Of a stretch of DNA of 64,000 nt, positions 13,810 through 25,090 are shown piece after piece. The DNA is from Sequoia sempervirens (lineage: Eukaryota; Streptophyta; Pinopsida; Cupressales; Cupressaceae), in assembly GCA_007258455.2 (NCBI GenBank), contig VDFB02187766.1, positions 124,001 through 188,000 on the forward strand. The letters run 5' to 3'. Made by a program: the position numbers and the translations under genes. Numbering within the stretch: position 1 is the stretch's first letter; each line of letters begins with the position of its first letter. The notes beneath the pieces were generated by a model. The model saw only the letters and a list, made by a program, of their open reading frames with translations, did not search any database and was not told the DNA's origin.

Positions 13810-14130
13810 ACCCATAAAGAATAAATCTTTAAAAAGTATCATCCTAATCTCAAATGTTGACTATTTCAAAATAATCAAAATGATGTGATAAATGTTGAAA
13901 GTCCATAAATTTTATTAACCATAAAGAATATATATTTCAAAAGCACCCTTCTAAACTCAAATGTTGACTATCATAATAATCAAAATGATGTGATAAACTT
14001 TGAAAGCATATAAATTTTATCAACCATAAAGAATATATCTCTCAAAAGCACCCTCCCAATCTCAAATGTTGACTATTTCAAAGTAATTAAAATGATGTGA
14101 TAATTTATAACATAAACTTCGAAAGCACCC
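13810..14130. repeat. Tandem repeat, three units of about 106 bp
   Basis: Units start near 13810, 13918 and 14023, each beginning with 'ccataaagaat' and including 'ctcaaatgttgacta' and 'aaaatgatgtgata'. The copies are diverged. Confidence 0.8.
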
Positions 14131-14499
14131 AATTTTGTGAGCAATAAGGAAAGCTCTATCTTGCATCAATAATTACCTGTAAGATTTGATTTCTAATGGG
14201 ATTCCTTTATCGGGTAACACAACATTTAAAGTTACGAACAAATCCAATATTTGATATAAATAAAGAATATTATGTCTAGATAAAGTATTGCGCCATTGGT
14301 TAATTGAAATTAACAAATTACTACTAAAGGACCTCTGAGTAGTACTTCTTACAATGCCTACAAGTAGCTGCAGGGACCAACGTGAGTGTCAACAACTGTA
14401 AATGTACAGATAACAAAAATTTAGAGGAAAAAGTACGCCAATCATTTAATGGAGAAGATCTTTGATTTTGACAAAGTTATGTGGGTCGATGGATTTACT

Positions 14500-14900
14500 A
14501 AAAAGGCCTTTTGTCTACGTGCAACCACATGGAACGCCACTTCTATCGCTTTGCCACTTTTTGTGAGTATATTATCTATGAGCCAAGGTATTGGTTGGGC
14601 ATAATGAGGATTTAATGACTGAGAATCTACTTGATAGTGGTATCGATTTCTACATGTATGACCATGCCCTACTTGAAAAAATGTGCAAGCACAGACAAGT
14701 TATGCAAATTGTTTGACGGAGCTTCTCAAATAAATGTAATCTCATGGCTGCTATGATTCCAGGTTATGTGGAATAAAAAGATTTACTTGAGAGGCTTTAG
14801 AAACCATTTAAGTAAATGCAATCAACAGAAGTAAAGTTATGGCTCCACCACTCTTTCCAACATCTACTAGTCTATCCAAAAGGAGATGCCTACAAGTATT
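14500..14900 (+). pseudogene. PPR-protein-like gene fragment, broken
   Basis: Conceptual plus-strand reading across frames gives TTWNATSIALPLFV (14522-14563), then KCASTDKLCKLFDGASQINVISW (about 14680-14748), AAMIPGYVE and MQSTEVKLWL. The order and spacing resemble plant organellar PLS-type pentatricopeptide proteins (the YxKCGxxxxAxxxFDxMxxxxVxSWxAMIxGY pattern). Frameshifts and stops separate the pieces. It lies between gag and the 5' LTR of F, so it may be captured host DNA or an older fragment. The assignment rests on motif memory only. Confidence 0.5.
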
Positions 14901-16297
14901 GAACTCAAACATATATATGTGGAGCATATAAACTACTATTGTATAGGTAGTTAAATGGTTAATTTGTATGACAACAATATGGTTGTTGCATGTAGCGACA
15001 TATGGAAGATAAAGAGAAGGAGAGGTGCGCACAAATTTTTTGACATTAATACTCATCAAACCAGCATGATCAGCAGGTATAAAATTTAAAACAAATGTAC
15101 TTAGCAGGCATAATGTCAAATCTCGCAATCTTTACCAACTTCCTTCCTAGAAACTTTCACACAATTTAATTTTTTTTAGATTCAATACAATTTTATTTTA
15201 TTTTTTTCCTTTTTTTTCTATACCATTAAAATCCTGGCCTGACAAAGTATATCCCTAATGGAACATTGAAAAATGACAAATCTATTCTCAAGATTATAAA
15301 AACATTGCAAAGAAATGTAGGGAAGAGCCTGACTGTACTGTGTTAATCCCACTGAATGAGACATGCTCTTAAAAGAAAGCATCTTCATGTTCTAGGCGTA
15401 AAAAATAATCTAGTTGAAAAAGTGTCGCAGGATCTCTATCTATCATAATAGACATAAAGAAACAATTCCTCTATTATAGTAAAATCTTGTAAGTAAAATC
15501 TAAATAACATATGTTTCTTCAATTGAAAAGAAGCCAGCATTAACAGAGAGGGTTGGCTGATAGATTTTGCTATCAAAAGTCCCTGAAGTATGTCAATGAA
15601 GTAATGGGTCTGGTACTAAGTGGTTAGTACTGTATGCAGTTTATCCTTAAAATATATAAAGGATGTATCAACTATACCCACGAAAATATATAAATAAAGT
15701 ATTTAATGGACATATCTATTTTACACATAAAAATAATTACACATTGCCTCAAAGTGATATGGTCTCATGGATTGCAATGATGCAGGATATGCACAAAATG
15801 GGTTCTGCAAGTTTTACACCTCCATAATTGGTTGACAGGAAAGGATGAAGGATATAACTGATGCCAAAATTTGACTAAGCTTGCACACAAAAACTCAATG
15901 CTCATACAACTGATCATATAATGATTATACAAACATAACATTGGCAACTTCTCTTATAAGCAAAATTTTATGGTAAATTCTACATTAAGAATGAAAGCGA
16001 CTAATATTGAAAACTATGACATTTCGACTTCCTAAAAATAGAAGCCAACAAGTTAGTACCCATAAGATTAAAAAAAAAGGAATACTCTTAGCTACATAAA
16101 CATAAAGAACAAAGCTATAGTCTTTAGCCTTTGAATCTAGGATTCTAGTGGATGAGTTAGCTTTTTTTCTTTTCTTTTTTCCAACAGTAAAGATATTTCG
16201 CATATCATTTTAAATACTCATGCAATATTAGCAAAATAAAAGAAAAGTTGACTTGTCCTAAAGTATTCAATCAAATGCAATCTCAACGGAGGTCCAA

Positions 16298-16315
16298 GCC
16301 CTCCTTCTAGCGCCA
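16298..16315 (-). other. Primer-binding site of element F
   Basis: Minus-strand TGGCGCTAGAAGGAGGGC begins two bases inside the 5' LTR end. A tRNA-complementary site starting TGG at this spot is where minus-strand DNA synthesis starts. I did not identify the tRNA with certainty. Confidence 0.7.
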
Positions 16316-16317
16316 CA

Positions 16318-17365
16318 TGTGAGCATCTCTCAAATCTGCAAGCCTATTAAACTTCATGAAAAAGGTTAGTGCATAAAAATTTGCTAAATACTCCTATTAA
16401 ATAATGCATGATGCCTCTCAAACAAGATGACAAAAATGAAACTACTCAGAAGCATGAAAGAGACAAGATTCACACCTATTCCTTAGTGGATTGGTGTCAC
16501 TTGTGCAAAGTGACCCTTTCTGAATCGGTGACAAAACCCAAATGATACAATGCCTTGAAGATGGAGTGAAGTGGACAAAATCAGTTCTCAATTGAAGATA
16601 GTAACTTTGCATAAGATTTTGGATGATTTGTTGAAGAATGAAGCTTCTACTTATAGAATCTCAAATGCTAAGAGTGCCCAAAAGAGAGCAATGTGGGATA
16701 AATATTTGGCCAATGATATGGAGCCACTTGTCACCTTGTGAATGGTTGAGGAATGTGCAAGTTTTGGTCAATGTGCCAATAAATGAGATTGGTTGGCCTT
16801 TTCAAATTCAAATTTGGCTTGTTGGAGGGAGAAAAAGTGACTTTAATGCCAAGTGGGGGACATGTGAGGGAATTTATTGCCATGTTGGAATGGACAAGTC
16901 AACTTGTTTTCAAATTCAAACTTGAGGAATATTCTTCCAAAGATTCCTTGTTGAGGGAAAATGATGATTTTAATAAATGAATTAAAATGCTTTATTGGTG
17001 CAAGTGGGAAAAGCTAGAGGATGTGATGGGTGATTTGATTAGATTAATCAAGATAGGATTAACTTAGATGATGATTAGGTATTTTGACCCATTTGGACTT
17101 AGATACTTTGATTTATTTAAATCAAAAGGGATGAAATATGAATTTGGGATTTAATTAAATAAAGTTTGGTTTATTTAATTAAAAGGGGGGATGTGAGACT
17201 TAAATTAAACAAAGTCGATTTATTTAATTTAAATGGATAACCTTAGGAGACTAAATTTAATGAATTTTATTTACGTGATGAATGGATGAATGTGAATTTT
17301 ATTTATTTGATGATTGAATGAATATGAATTAATTAAGTGCACGATGCTAATTTCACATGTCTACA
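16318..17365 (-). repeat. 5' LTR of element F (right copy)
   Basis: Minus-strand ends are TGTAGACATGTG at 17365 and CTCACA at 16318, giving TG...CA termini and about 1048 bp. It is similar to 1-1014. A primer site follows directly. The flank after 17365 is coding-like DNA of element B. Confidence 0.82.
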
Positions 17366-17837
17366 CTTTCCATATTCTCTATTTCTTGCATATTTGTTCA
17401 TTGTTATCATGGATTTTTTCTTTAGTAAGTTGTTGATAACCTTGAAATCCTTAGTTGACATGTCCAATTATACCTTTGGTTGTGATCCTAATGACCTTGA
17501 GCTTCCTCATTATCCTTCAAATCCTCATGATTGTCCTCCTCATGATGTAGACATCATAGGAGAAGATGATGCTAGCATGAATGAGTTCTTTAATGAATTT
17601 TTTGACAACCTTGAAGCCAACAAAATAATTTATCCATCCATGAAGTCTCAAGACCTTCCTACGGTATCTCCACCTAACATGTTTGGATTCCTACATCCTG
17701 AAATCAATAAAGGACCTAAGGTCCCTCCTACAAATGGACCTATTTCTTCTTCACAAGCAATTCCACCTTCATCCAATGCTACTAAAGTCACTAATAAATA
17801 TATCAACCTTGAAGAGACCTATGGTAAGGGTTATACT
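17366..17837 (+). pseudogene. Element B polyprotein fragment, part 1
   Basis: Open reading continues from the F boundary to the ATACT target site. It includes SNYTFGCDPNDLELPHYPSN, an acidic stretch (VDIIGEDDASMNEFF) and a Pro/Ser-rich section ending INLEETYGKGYT. A methionine at 17337 lies inside the F LTR and is not a real start. The tail with part 2 (GKG…ILRKQG…NGIGYQ) resembles a degenerate G-patch, but I am not sure. Function unknown. Confidence 0.6.
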
Positions 17838-18171
17838 TGAATTGGATATTTTTGGCACTCTAGGTGTCTCTAACACTTTTAATGTTTTTCACCGAAAAAG
17901 GAGAGATAAAGAGGCCAAAAACCTAGAAATTTCATTCAAATATGAAGTTTGGAGTGATGTAATGCCTAAATGATCTTAACTAAATGCACTTGATTGATTA
18001 AAGCTATTCTAAATGAATGCAAAACTATAATTTATGCAATGTTTGAAAACACATTGTGATATTCAAACAACATGAAAACTAAAGAAACTATGTAGAACAG
18101 TGCTAACAGGGATAAATCTGAGTGCACCTGGACTAAGACTGATGTTGTTGAGATGTTGTCACATCTCATAC

Positions 18172-18266
18172 ATTGACTTATTTTGACCATGACTTATTTT
18201 GACCATTGACTTATTTTGATCATGACTTATTTTGACCATTGACTTATTTTGACCATGACTTATTTT
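18172..18266. repeat. Short tandem repeat, unit about 17-18 bp
   Basis: About five to six copies of 'gacttattttgaccat' with small changes, at the very start of insertion S. The minus-strand frame through it (SHGQNKSMVKI repeats) is a by-product. Confidence 0.85.
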
Positions 18267-19608
18267 GATAATGTTTGACCATGACTTTATGAGATTTAAT
18301 ATACGAATTATGATACGCGAATGTTTTGATGTATGGGAATGTAGAAACAAATAATTGTTTTCTTTCAAGAATTTTGAATGCATTATGTAAAATAGGAACG
18401 TTGATTAATTATTGTTTAAATTTATGTTTCTACAATGGTTACTAATACACTTTCGTTTTTGCACGCCTGAGTGCATTTGAGTGGCAGGTGATCGAAGGCC
18501 AAGGAGATCGAAGGCCAAGAGTGTGATTGAGGAAAAGGAGGTTAGCTTCCCAACAGGGTAAAAGAGGAGAAGCTCTCGATTACGCACACACCACTTAAAG
18601 CATGTAGCTGCATTAGGTCTTGTTTGTTTTTCAATGTGATTGCGTGAAAATGATAGCATAGAAAATTTAAATTACGGTTTAATTAACCTTAGAAATGATG
18701 AAAATAATATGGCTTATTCTATTTTAATTATTCCTCATTATATATTTGTGCAACAAAAGGATAAATCTGTTTTTAAAAGAAATGTAATTAAAAATAAAAA
18801 CAAAATAAATAAAAGAATAAATATAAATATAAATCTGTTTTGCATAAATGAAATTTTAGTTATAAATAAAACAAAAAAATAAATAAAAGAGTAAATATAT
18901 TGCATAAATGAAATCATAGACTTGCATAAAAAGGGAATATATATATGGTTAATTTTCCAAAGGAATAAAGAATGAACAGCCCGAGAGAACATTGGGCTTG
19001 GAAATTCTGTCTTAAAACCAACAATTCACTGGGCATGTGGCAATCCTTAGAAATTGCATGAGAATATCATCTGTCATCTGGAAATTTTATGCATGATCCT
19101 CGAAAAAGAGGAAGAGGGCTTTAAGAAAGAAAGGAGGACTTTGATGGAATATCTCAAGGAGTTCTGGAACAGAGGCGAAGAAGGTATTGTTGAACATCTG
19201 CATTGGAAGCAAATTTTGCCAGGTTCTCTTCATTGCTATGCCTTCTTTTAATTTTATTTTAAAATCATAAGGAAATGTATTCTCTGCTTATGAGTACGTA
19301 CTGAATCAGAATCTTCCAATTTATTTTGAAATTCCATTTCTCTCTGTAAGGTAAATGAGAACACAATATCTTTCTTTTTTTAGAGTTAGGTTTTCGCTCG
19401 CTAAACTGTGATTTTATTTGAAATAATCATGTACTACAAATAACAGTTCCATATCCGGCTCAGAGATAAAATTATAAGTTATCAAGAAATCAAAAATGTC
19501 TGAGGATAATTCAATGCAGTTTATAATCGGCAAATTGCCCTTATTTTTTCTGGTTTTGAAATTGGTTATGAATATTCCCTGTTCCCATGGGAAGGTCGTG
19601 GACTATGG

Positions 19609-19657
19609 GAGGCTCGCGCCCTCCACAGGCTGCGGCCTGTGGAGGAGGCGCGAGCCC
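19609..19657. repeat. GC-rich inverted repeat (hairpin)
   Basis: Left arm 19609-19630 (gaggctcgcgccctccacag...) pairs with right arm 19635-19657 with a small bulge and a 4-base loop. It stands out as very GC-rich within AT-rich DNA, and more GC-rich sequence with a cccatggg repeat follows to about 19710. Confidence 0.8.
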
Positions 19658-19844
19658 CTCACAGCCCGCCCCCTCCCCATGGGAGGGGCAAGGGCTTTCC
19701 TGAGCCCTTTTAGTCGCTCAATGCCAGTAAGGAAACCATGTAAAATACCCTGTTCTGTGTGCATGGCCAGTGAATTCGTTGAACAGATTCAAAAACTAGA
19801 ATTTCTTACTTTGAATTATACACAGCTGTACATGAATTTCTACA

Positions 19845-19945
19845 CACACACACAGATATATATATATATATATATGTATACATATACAAATGACTGCACA
19901 TACATACATATACATATATATATATATATACTTAGATATATATAC
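19845..19945. repeat. CA/TA microsatellite
   Basis: Runs of (CA), (TA) and (CATA) repeats. Frames across it (Tyr/Ile-rich) are artefacts. Confidence 0.9.
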
Positions 19946-19971
19946 ATATATAAATAGATACCCAAGCACAT

Positions 19972-20100
19972 ATGTGCCAAATACAAATTGAAGCAGGAAA
20001 CTCATTTCCAGAAAATAGTATGAACTCTGTTAATTATGTGCCAAATACAAATTGAAGCAGGAAACTCATTTCTAGAAAAGTAGCATGAACTCTGTTAATT
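19972..20100. repeat. Tandem duplication, two units of 64-65 bp
   Basis: 19972-20035 and 20036-20100 both read 'atgtgccaaatacaaattg...gaactctgttaatt' with a few differences, so this is a fairly recent local duplication. Confidence 0.9.
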
Positions 20101-22825
20101 ATACACCATTATCTCAGAATTGTTAAACTTGAAACAAGAACAGAAATGTTTTTGAGACACCATGTGAACTGGAAAGCACCTTGAATACGTTAAAGCAGTA
20201 TAATCCTAAGTAAAGGAATACAACATGAAATGTGAATGAAAGATTATCTTTCAAACCTCAGAATTTCTGAATAAATTGCACTGTTTCAGTATATTATTAT
20301 TACCTGTATTGAAATGAGGAATTAAACTGTCAGTCAGCCTGAGAATAGAAATGCATACGGAAAATAGAAAACACTGTTCTTTTTCTTTTCTATTAGTGCA
20401 CTGAAAAGTATCAAGATATATATATATATATGTTCTTCTTTAAAACAGAGCCTTTATCCAAATCAAAAGGGATACTTACCAAAGAATAAATGACATCTTA
20501 CAACTGAATTACAAAGGATGTTCTGAAATTCACAATTGAAATTCTTTTGAGAAATAATTGAATGATTGTAACATGTTTGAAAATGTATAAAGTTTCTACT
20601 TTAGTATTTATTTATACTTCACTATGATAACTTCCGGGACAGGGTGCCGAAGGTGGGCAAACAGAGACGGTAGTATTACCTTTTCTAATCTACCATTTAC
20701 TTGTATTATTTTGCTTGGCCAAGCACTGTACCATTGAAATAGATGGATTGTTTGTTTTAAAAGCCTAGAAATTTATTTGAGTCTCTGCCACCTCCTGTTG
20801 CAAGAAATGTGTTTATTTCTCATGTTAGAAATGCATATAGGCATCAGGCACGCATCGAGAGTTCCCTCCTGTTTTGCTGCTTCGGGTTGCTAGGCTCCTT
20901 TATGCAGGCCCAGGGATTCCTTCGAGTTAGGAAGGGACCCGAGGAAGTCATGGACTTCGTGGTTGGGCGGAAAAGGCGCCTGAATCACATTCTTGGCCCC
21001 AGCTCGCAAGAAGACCAAGGTGTCACGGCGGTTGGTGGTTCCAAGATTATTTGCTATTGATGTACTTATGTATCATTCAGATTTGGCTTGTGAAGCCCAT
21101 TGTAAATGTATATGCATTTTGACATTCTTGTTGAAACTTGAAATGGAAGTATGTTTTGAAAGTATTTAATGTAACATTGATTTTGAGAGGATAAAGTTTT
21201 ATAACTTAGCATAGAAAAGATGTTTCTATTAGAAGAATTGATTCCTCCAAGTGAGGATTGAATATATGTATATGAGAAAGTCATTGAAATACTTATGTTT
21301 TGATACATTACATTGATGATATTATTATATGAAATGCAATTTAAATTCTCTTTATTTCATTTGGAAGTGTTATGAGAAATGTTGACTTTTTGGAAACCAA
21401 TTTATAATGGTTTGAATAAATTTAGAATACTCTTAATTTCTCTTTAATGGTGAGTTAAATGGTTTGAAAAAACTCGTAATTTTTCATGGGCTACAGATGT
21501 CTGGAAGGAAAATTAAAATTACTAAAAATTCACTATGGGACTCATTTGTCAAGGGTGGCAAATCAGTCCACCTACAGTTGAAAATTGTTAGAAACAAGTT
21601 TATTTCTGTCAGGATCCAAAATCTGACAAAATCCTAATTTTTGATCTCAAGTGGGACTCATTCACCAAGGGTGGTGAATCAGTCCACTCTTGAATTTCTG
21701 AAAATACAGTCAGCAACTCTGCAACACTAGATTTGGTAAAGTCTGAATGTCAGGTTGCCGAAGTCAAATTCTATAGAAAATAGACAAAAATCATTCAAAA
21801 CGGATGAAAAGATGATGAAATGACTTGAAGAGCCTAGTTTAATTTATTCCACTATTCAACACCTTTTAGACCTATTAAATCTACAAACCAACACATGCAA
21901 AAAGGGAAAATTATTTGGAGGGTTAGCAAATAGGGGTTTGCCTTAGTTAAACCCCACTTTTGTACTCAAACCCTATAAAGATAATTGAAATGCAAGGGAA
22001 AGGATAAATGAGTAACATAAAAGTATTTCAACTTACCACAAAACCCTTGAAGATGCAAGTTTGAATCAATGTCAATGGCTACTCCAAGATGCTTCAATAA
22101 TTGCTTAATGATCTATTGTAAAATGATTGATGAAATGCTATAATGAGTGCTTGAATACTTAAAGATTAATTGTATGAATTCTTAGATATGTTCTTGGATT
22201 CTTGGAGATGTTAAAATGAGGTGAAATTAGCTTATTTATACAATTCATGTGTTGTACTACCCGTTAATACATCATCACAGGCCGACATCAAGTGTAAATT
22301 TGAATAAATCCTGAAAGAAATTTAAATTATTTTGAATTTTGAGCCAAGGTGGACTCATTTGCCACCCATGGTGAATGGGTCCCACCTTGGAGGCATGTTT
22401 AAGTGTCGTAAATTAAATGATATTTAGTGTTATGTGTTAGGGTATTGTTCAAAAATACACTTAAATAAATCATATGAGTGTATAAGGAGGTCCAATAAGA
22501 CATTAGAAAGGTGTAAATAAGGGGGAAATGCCTAGAAAAGTGTGAATTTTGATTACAAGACTTAAAAACACTTGAAAATAGGACTTTTTGATGTGCCAAA
22601 TGATTATTTTTAGGTGAATTGTGTTAAATGGAGTCTAGAATAATGTAGAAATGTCTTACAACACTTCACAACACATTCTCAAGACTTCAATATTTACATT
22701 TTAATACTAAAATAAGCATGTGCAATCCATGTTGCAATATAAAATTAACAAAAAACATGTAAAACATGATGAAACAAGACCTAAAAGGCCGTGAAAATGA
22801 CAAGGGGCCATTTTTCTACAACTCA

Positions 22826-22840
22826 TTTAGCCCCCACTTT
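22826..22840 (-). other. Polypurine tract of element A
   Basis: Minus-strand AAAGTGGGGGCTAAA directly precedes the 3' LTR start TGAGTTG. The same 15 bases precede the LTR of element B (32407-32421), and a close variant precedes that of D. Confidence 0.88.
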
Positions 22841-24660
22841 AGAGAGAGGAATAACTTGCTTCAGAGTCACACTAAAGTAGCCATGAACATCAAAAAGAGA
22901 AGGGTGAAAATGTGCTTACATTAGAAAGATGGAATAATAACAAACAAGAGGGATGATCAAGACCCCAGGATGAAGATCCCATGGCAAACCAAACATAAGA
23001 ACAAAGGAACACATAAGTGTTGAGAAATAAAATGAAGCTTCGATCATCGATCCAACATGTGGCAAAAAAAAAAATTCAGATCATCTGTGGGGTGAGAAGG
23101 GCCAAAAAAAAAAGAGATACATTCGCTAGTTGGCATGCACTCAAAAACACAAAAGTTTCTACAAGGAAAAGTCATGCCGCTAGTTGGGTTTCCCACTAAA
23201 CCATGCCAAATTTATACCTCCTGATAACTTTAACAAGGCACCACAAAAAGGAAATGTAAATGTCGGTTTAAACTTCATGAGACAAGCAAAACTTTGTATC
23301 CTTAGAACTCATGAAAAAAATAGGATGTCACCACAGGCATGAAAGTTGTGTTATGCAAGGTGGACAAACAAGTAAGACAACACCATAGGCATGCAAGTTA
23401 TGTTATGCAAGGTGGCCGAATGAAAACGAAATATGCAAAAATGTAATATGAAATACTGTTCAAAGGAGTCTTGTTTAGTTTATGCAAGCTCAATCACTTA
23501 GGGCACATTGTGTCTAATGTCTCCAAGAGAGGACCAATCAAAGGATAGTAAATCCACAACTTAGGGGATGTAGTGTGTCGCATCAAACCACCAAGAGGAA
23601 TATAATATGCTAAGAAAGATCACACTTATGAAGGAAATCACACCCAATGTCATCCATAAAGTAATGAACACATCATATAAACAAAAAAGCTATGCAAAGA
23701 AAAAAGAATGGAAATGATTTATTGTATTGTATGCCCCTCACTTTAAAGGAATTACTACACCTCATTTGTGAGAAATTGCTTTAAATTAGAAGAATTTCTA
23801 AAGATAATACAAAAAAAAAACAAGACATGAGAGCTAACTAGGAAATCCCTATGCCAAGTCATATGTTTCAAAGTTAGGCCGTGTCATGTCAAGGAAAAGT
23901 AAAAAAATAGAAGAAAAGGGAGTTTCCCCCTAGAAAAGAAAGCACAACAAAACACATAAGGGATCTATGTATTATGGGTTAGTATGTTTGTTGTTGCAAT
24001 GTTTTTATGAAAGAGTGTGGAATTGTCATCATTCCCTAAAGACATAGAACAAGAATAATGACACACAGAGAGCAAAAATAAAAGGAAAACAGAGATTCAT
24101 TTTGGGTCAACATGGAAGAGACATTGTGGTCTCAATGACTTGCATCATCCCCAAAAGGAAAAAACAAGCGAAAAGACAAAAAATAAAATGAAAAAAAGCT
24201 TTTGGGTCAACATGAAAGAGACATTGTGGTCTTGATGCCTTGCATCATCCCTAAAAGGAAAACACAAGAAAAGACAAAGAAAAGAAAAAAAGACCTTATG
24301 GGTCAACATGGAAGAGACTAAGGGTGACTCTATTCTTTGTGTCATCCCCAAAGGACAAACAACAAAACAAAAAGGAAAAAAACAAGGACCATTTGGGTCA
24401 ACATGGAAAAGACTTAGGGAATTTCCACACTTTGTGTCATCCCCAAAGGATAAACACAAAACAAAACAAAAAACAATTTATGACATATAGAAGAATAGAG
24501 ATATGAATAGAAGAATTGTACGAAGAGAGAGAATAACATCAAACACATGATATAGGGGAACATGATACACAAATAAAAAGAATATATAAGGGAATAGTGA
24601 AGAAAAGCTAGCGAGGAAAAGGAAAATCAACCATCTAATAGGTCATCTGCTTCCTAATCA
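22841..24660 (-). other. 3' noncoding region of element A with hairpin tandem repeat
   Basis: About 1.8 kb without coding similarity. 24095-24470 holds four units (about 90-110 bp) with a shared core that reads on the minus strand TTTTGGGGATGA...GAGAC...GTCTC...CATGTTGACCCA. GAGAC/GTCTC can pair. Blocks such as 'agggaatgatgacaattcc' and 'atagatcccttatg' recur at matching places in B and D. Confidence 0.75.
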
Positions 24661-24683
24661 TGATCATCATACTACAAAGGAGG

Positions 24684-24908
24684 TTAGCTATCCAATGGAG
24701 GAATTGCAAGCACCAAGCTAGGAGAATCACCAGGTTGCACACTTGGAATGAGATATTTATCGTCTAAGCTCATAGAAGAGGAGAATAAAGAATTCAAATT
24801 ATTATGCACCTCTCCATCAATTTTAGCTATCTCTTTGTCATCATCCTCATTAAGATTTATGACTATAGGAGGATGAAGAGAGATCTCCAAAGAGGGATGG
24901 ATCAACAA
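24684..24908 (-). pseudogene. Acidic tail frame of element A polyprotein
   Basis: Contains VINLNEDDDKEIAKIDGEVHNNLNSLFSSSMSLD, matching the D frame at 58627-58962 (VVNLDDDDEVAKIDEKVHNELSTLFFSSM). Its conservation in two copies suggests it was once translated, perhaps as the C-terminal end of the polyprotein. Function unknown. Confidence 0.65.
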
Positions 24909-25090
24909 GGGTGGTGGTAAGGTAGGATTTTGTTGTTGGGATGGAGGGGATGGACTCTCTTGTGGTATGGTAGGAGGATTATTATGAATTTTTTTTCAAG
25001 GGAGGAGGTTGATTTTCTTTGTTTGTTTCATTTTATGATTGTCGAGCAAGAAAAAAAATGATGTCGTCAATGCTCTCTAGCAGCTTGATT

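Larger units (their letters stand above)
11026..16297. other. Leader region of element F (about 5 kb, mostly noncoding)
   Basis: Lies between the F primer site and gag. It contains a diverged tandem duplication of about 120 bp (11442-11560 and 11566-11686, sharing 'gaagaaggatt' and 'aaacaaggt'), a three-unit repeat at 13810-14130 and a PPR-like fragment near 14500-14900. Apart from these I see no gene. Other elements could be nested here, but I found no boundaries. Confidence 0.5.
1..17365 (-). mobile_element. Ty3/gypsy LTR retrotransposon F, degraded, about 17 kb
   Basis: Reading on the minus strand the order is 5' LTR (16318-17365), primer site, a leader of about 5 kb, gag (about 11025-8328), protease (8288-7185), RT (about 6700-5156), RNase H (4795-4400), integrase (4330-3590), 3' noncoding DNA and 3' LTR (1-1014, cut or nearly cut by the window start). 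PR-RT-RH-IN order is diagnostic for Ty3/gypsy. The large size, long leader and TGTAGACA LTR start resemble the Tat group, but that lineage call is inference. All domains carry stops or frameshifts. Its right end falls inside the coding DNA of element B, so F inserted into B; the target duplication cannot be tested because the left end is outside the window. Confidence 0.85.
18157..21495. mobile_element. Insertion S, 3.3 kb, candidate solo LTR
   Basis: Flanked by GATGT at 18152-18156 and 21496-21500, exactly where the intact LTR of A reads gagatgtctagaag. Ends are TGTCACATC...GGGCTACA, i.e. TG...CA with a 5-bp target duplication, as for LTR retroelements. I see no internal direct LTR pair and no retroelement protein, so a long solo LTR is the simplest reading. 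It contains simple repeats, a 64-bp tandem duplication and a GC-rich hairpin. Small frames such as 20809-21060 have no recognised family. Confidence 0.75.
17838..22825 (-). repeat. 3' LTR of element A, split by insertion S
   Basis: 17838-18156 and 21501-22825 together match the right LTR 28372-30006. The net length without S and one GATGT is about 1644 bp against 1635 bp. Plus-strand ends are TGAATTGGATATTT and CAACTCA. Confidence 0.9.

Noticed and set aside
20809..21060. 83-codon plus-strand frame in insertion S
   Set aside because: No recognised family, no supporting signals, lies inside a likely solo LTR.
24095..24470. Regularly spaced repeats as a possible CRISPR array
   Set aside because: Plant retroelement context, diverged units and matching repeats in two other elements; not CRISPR.
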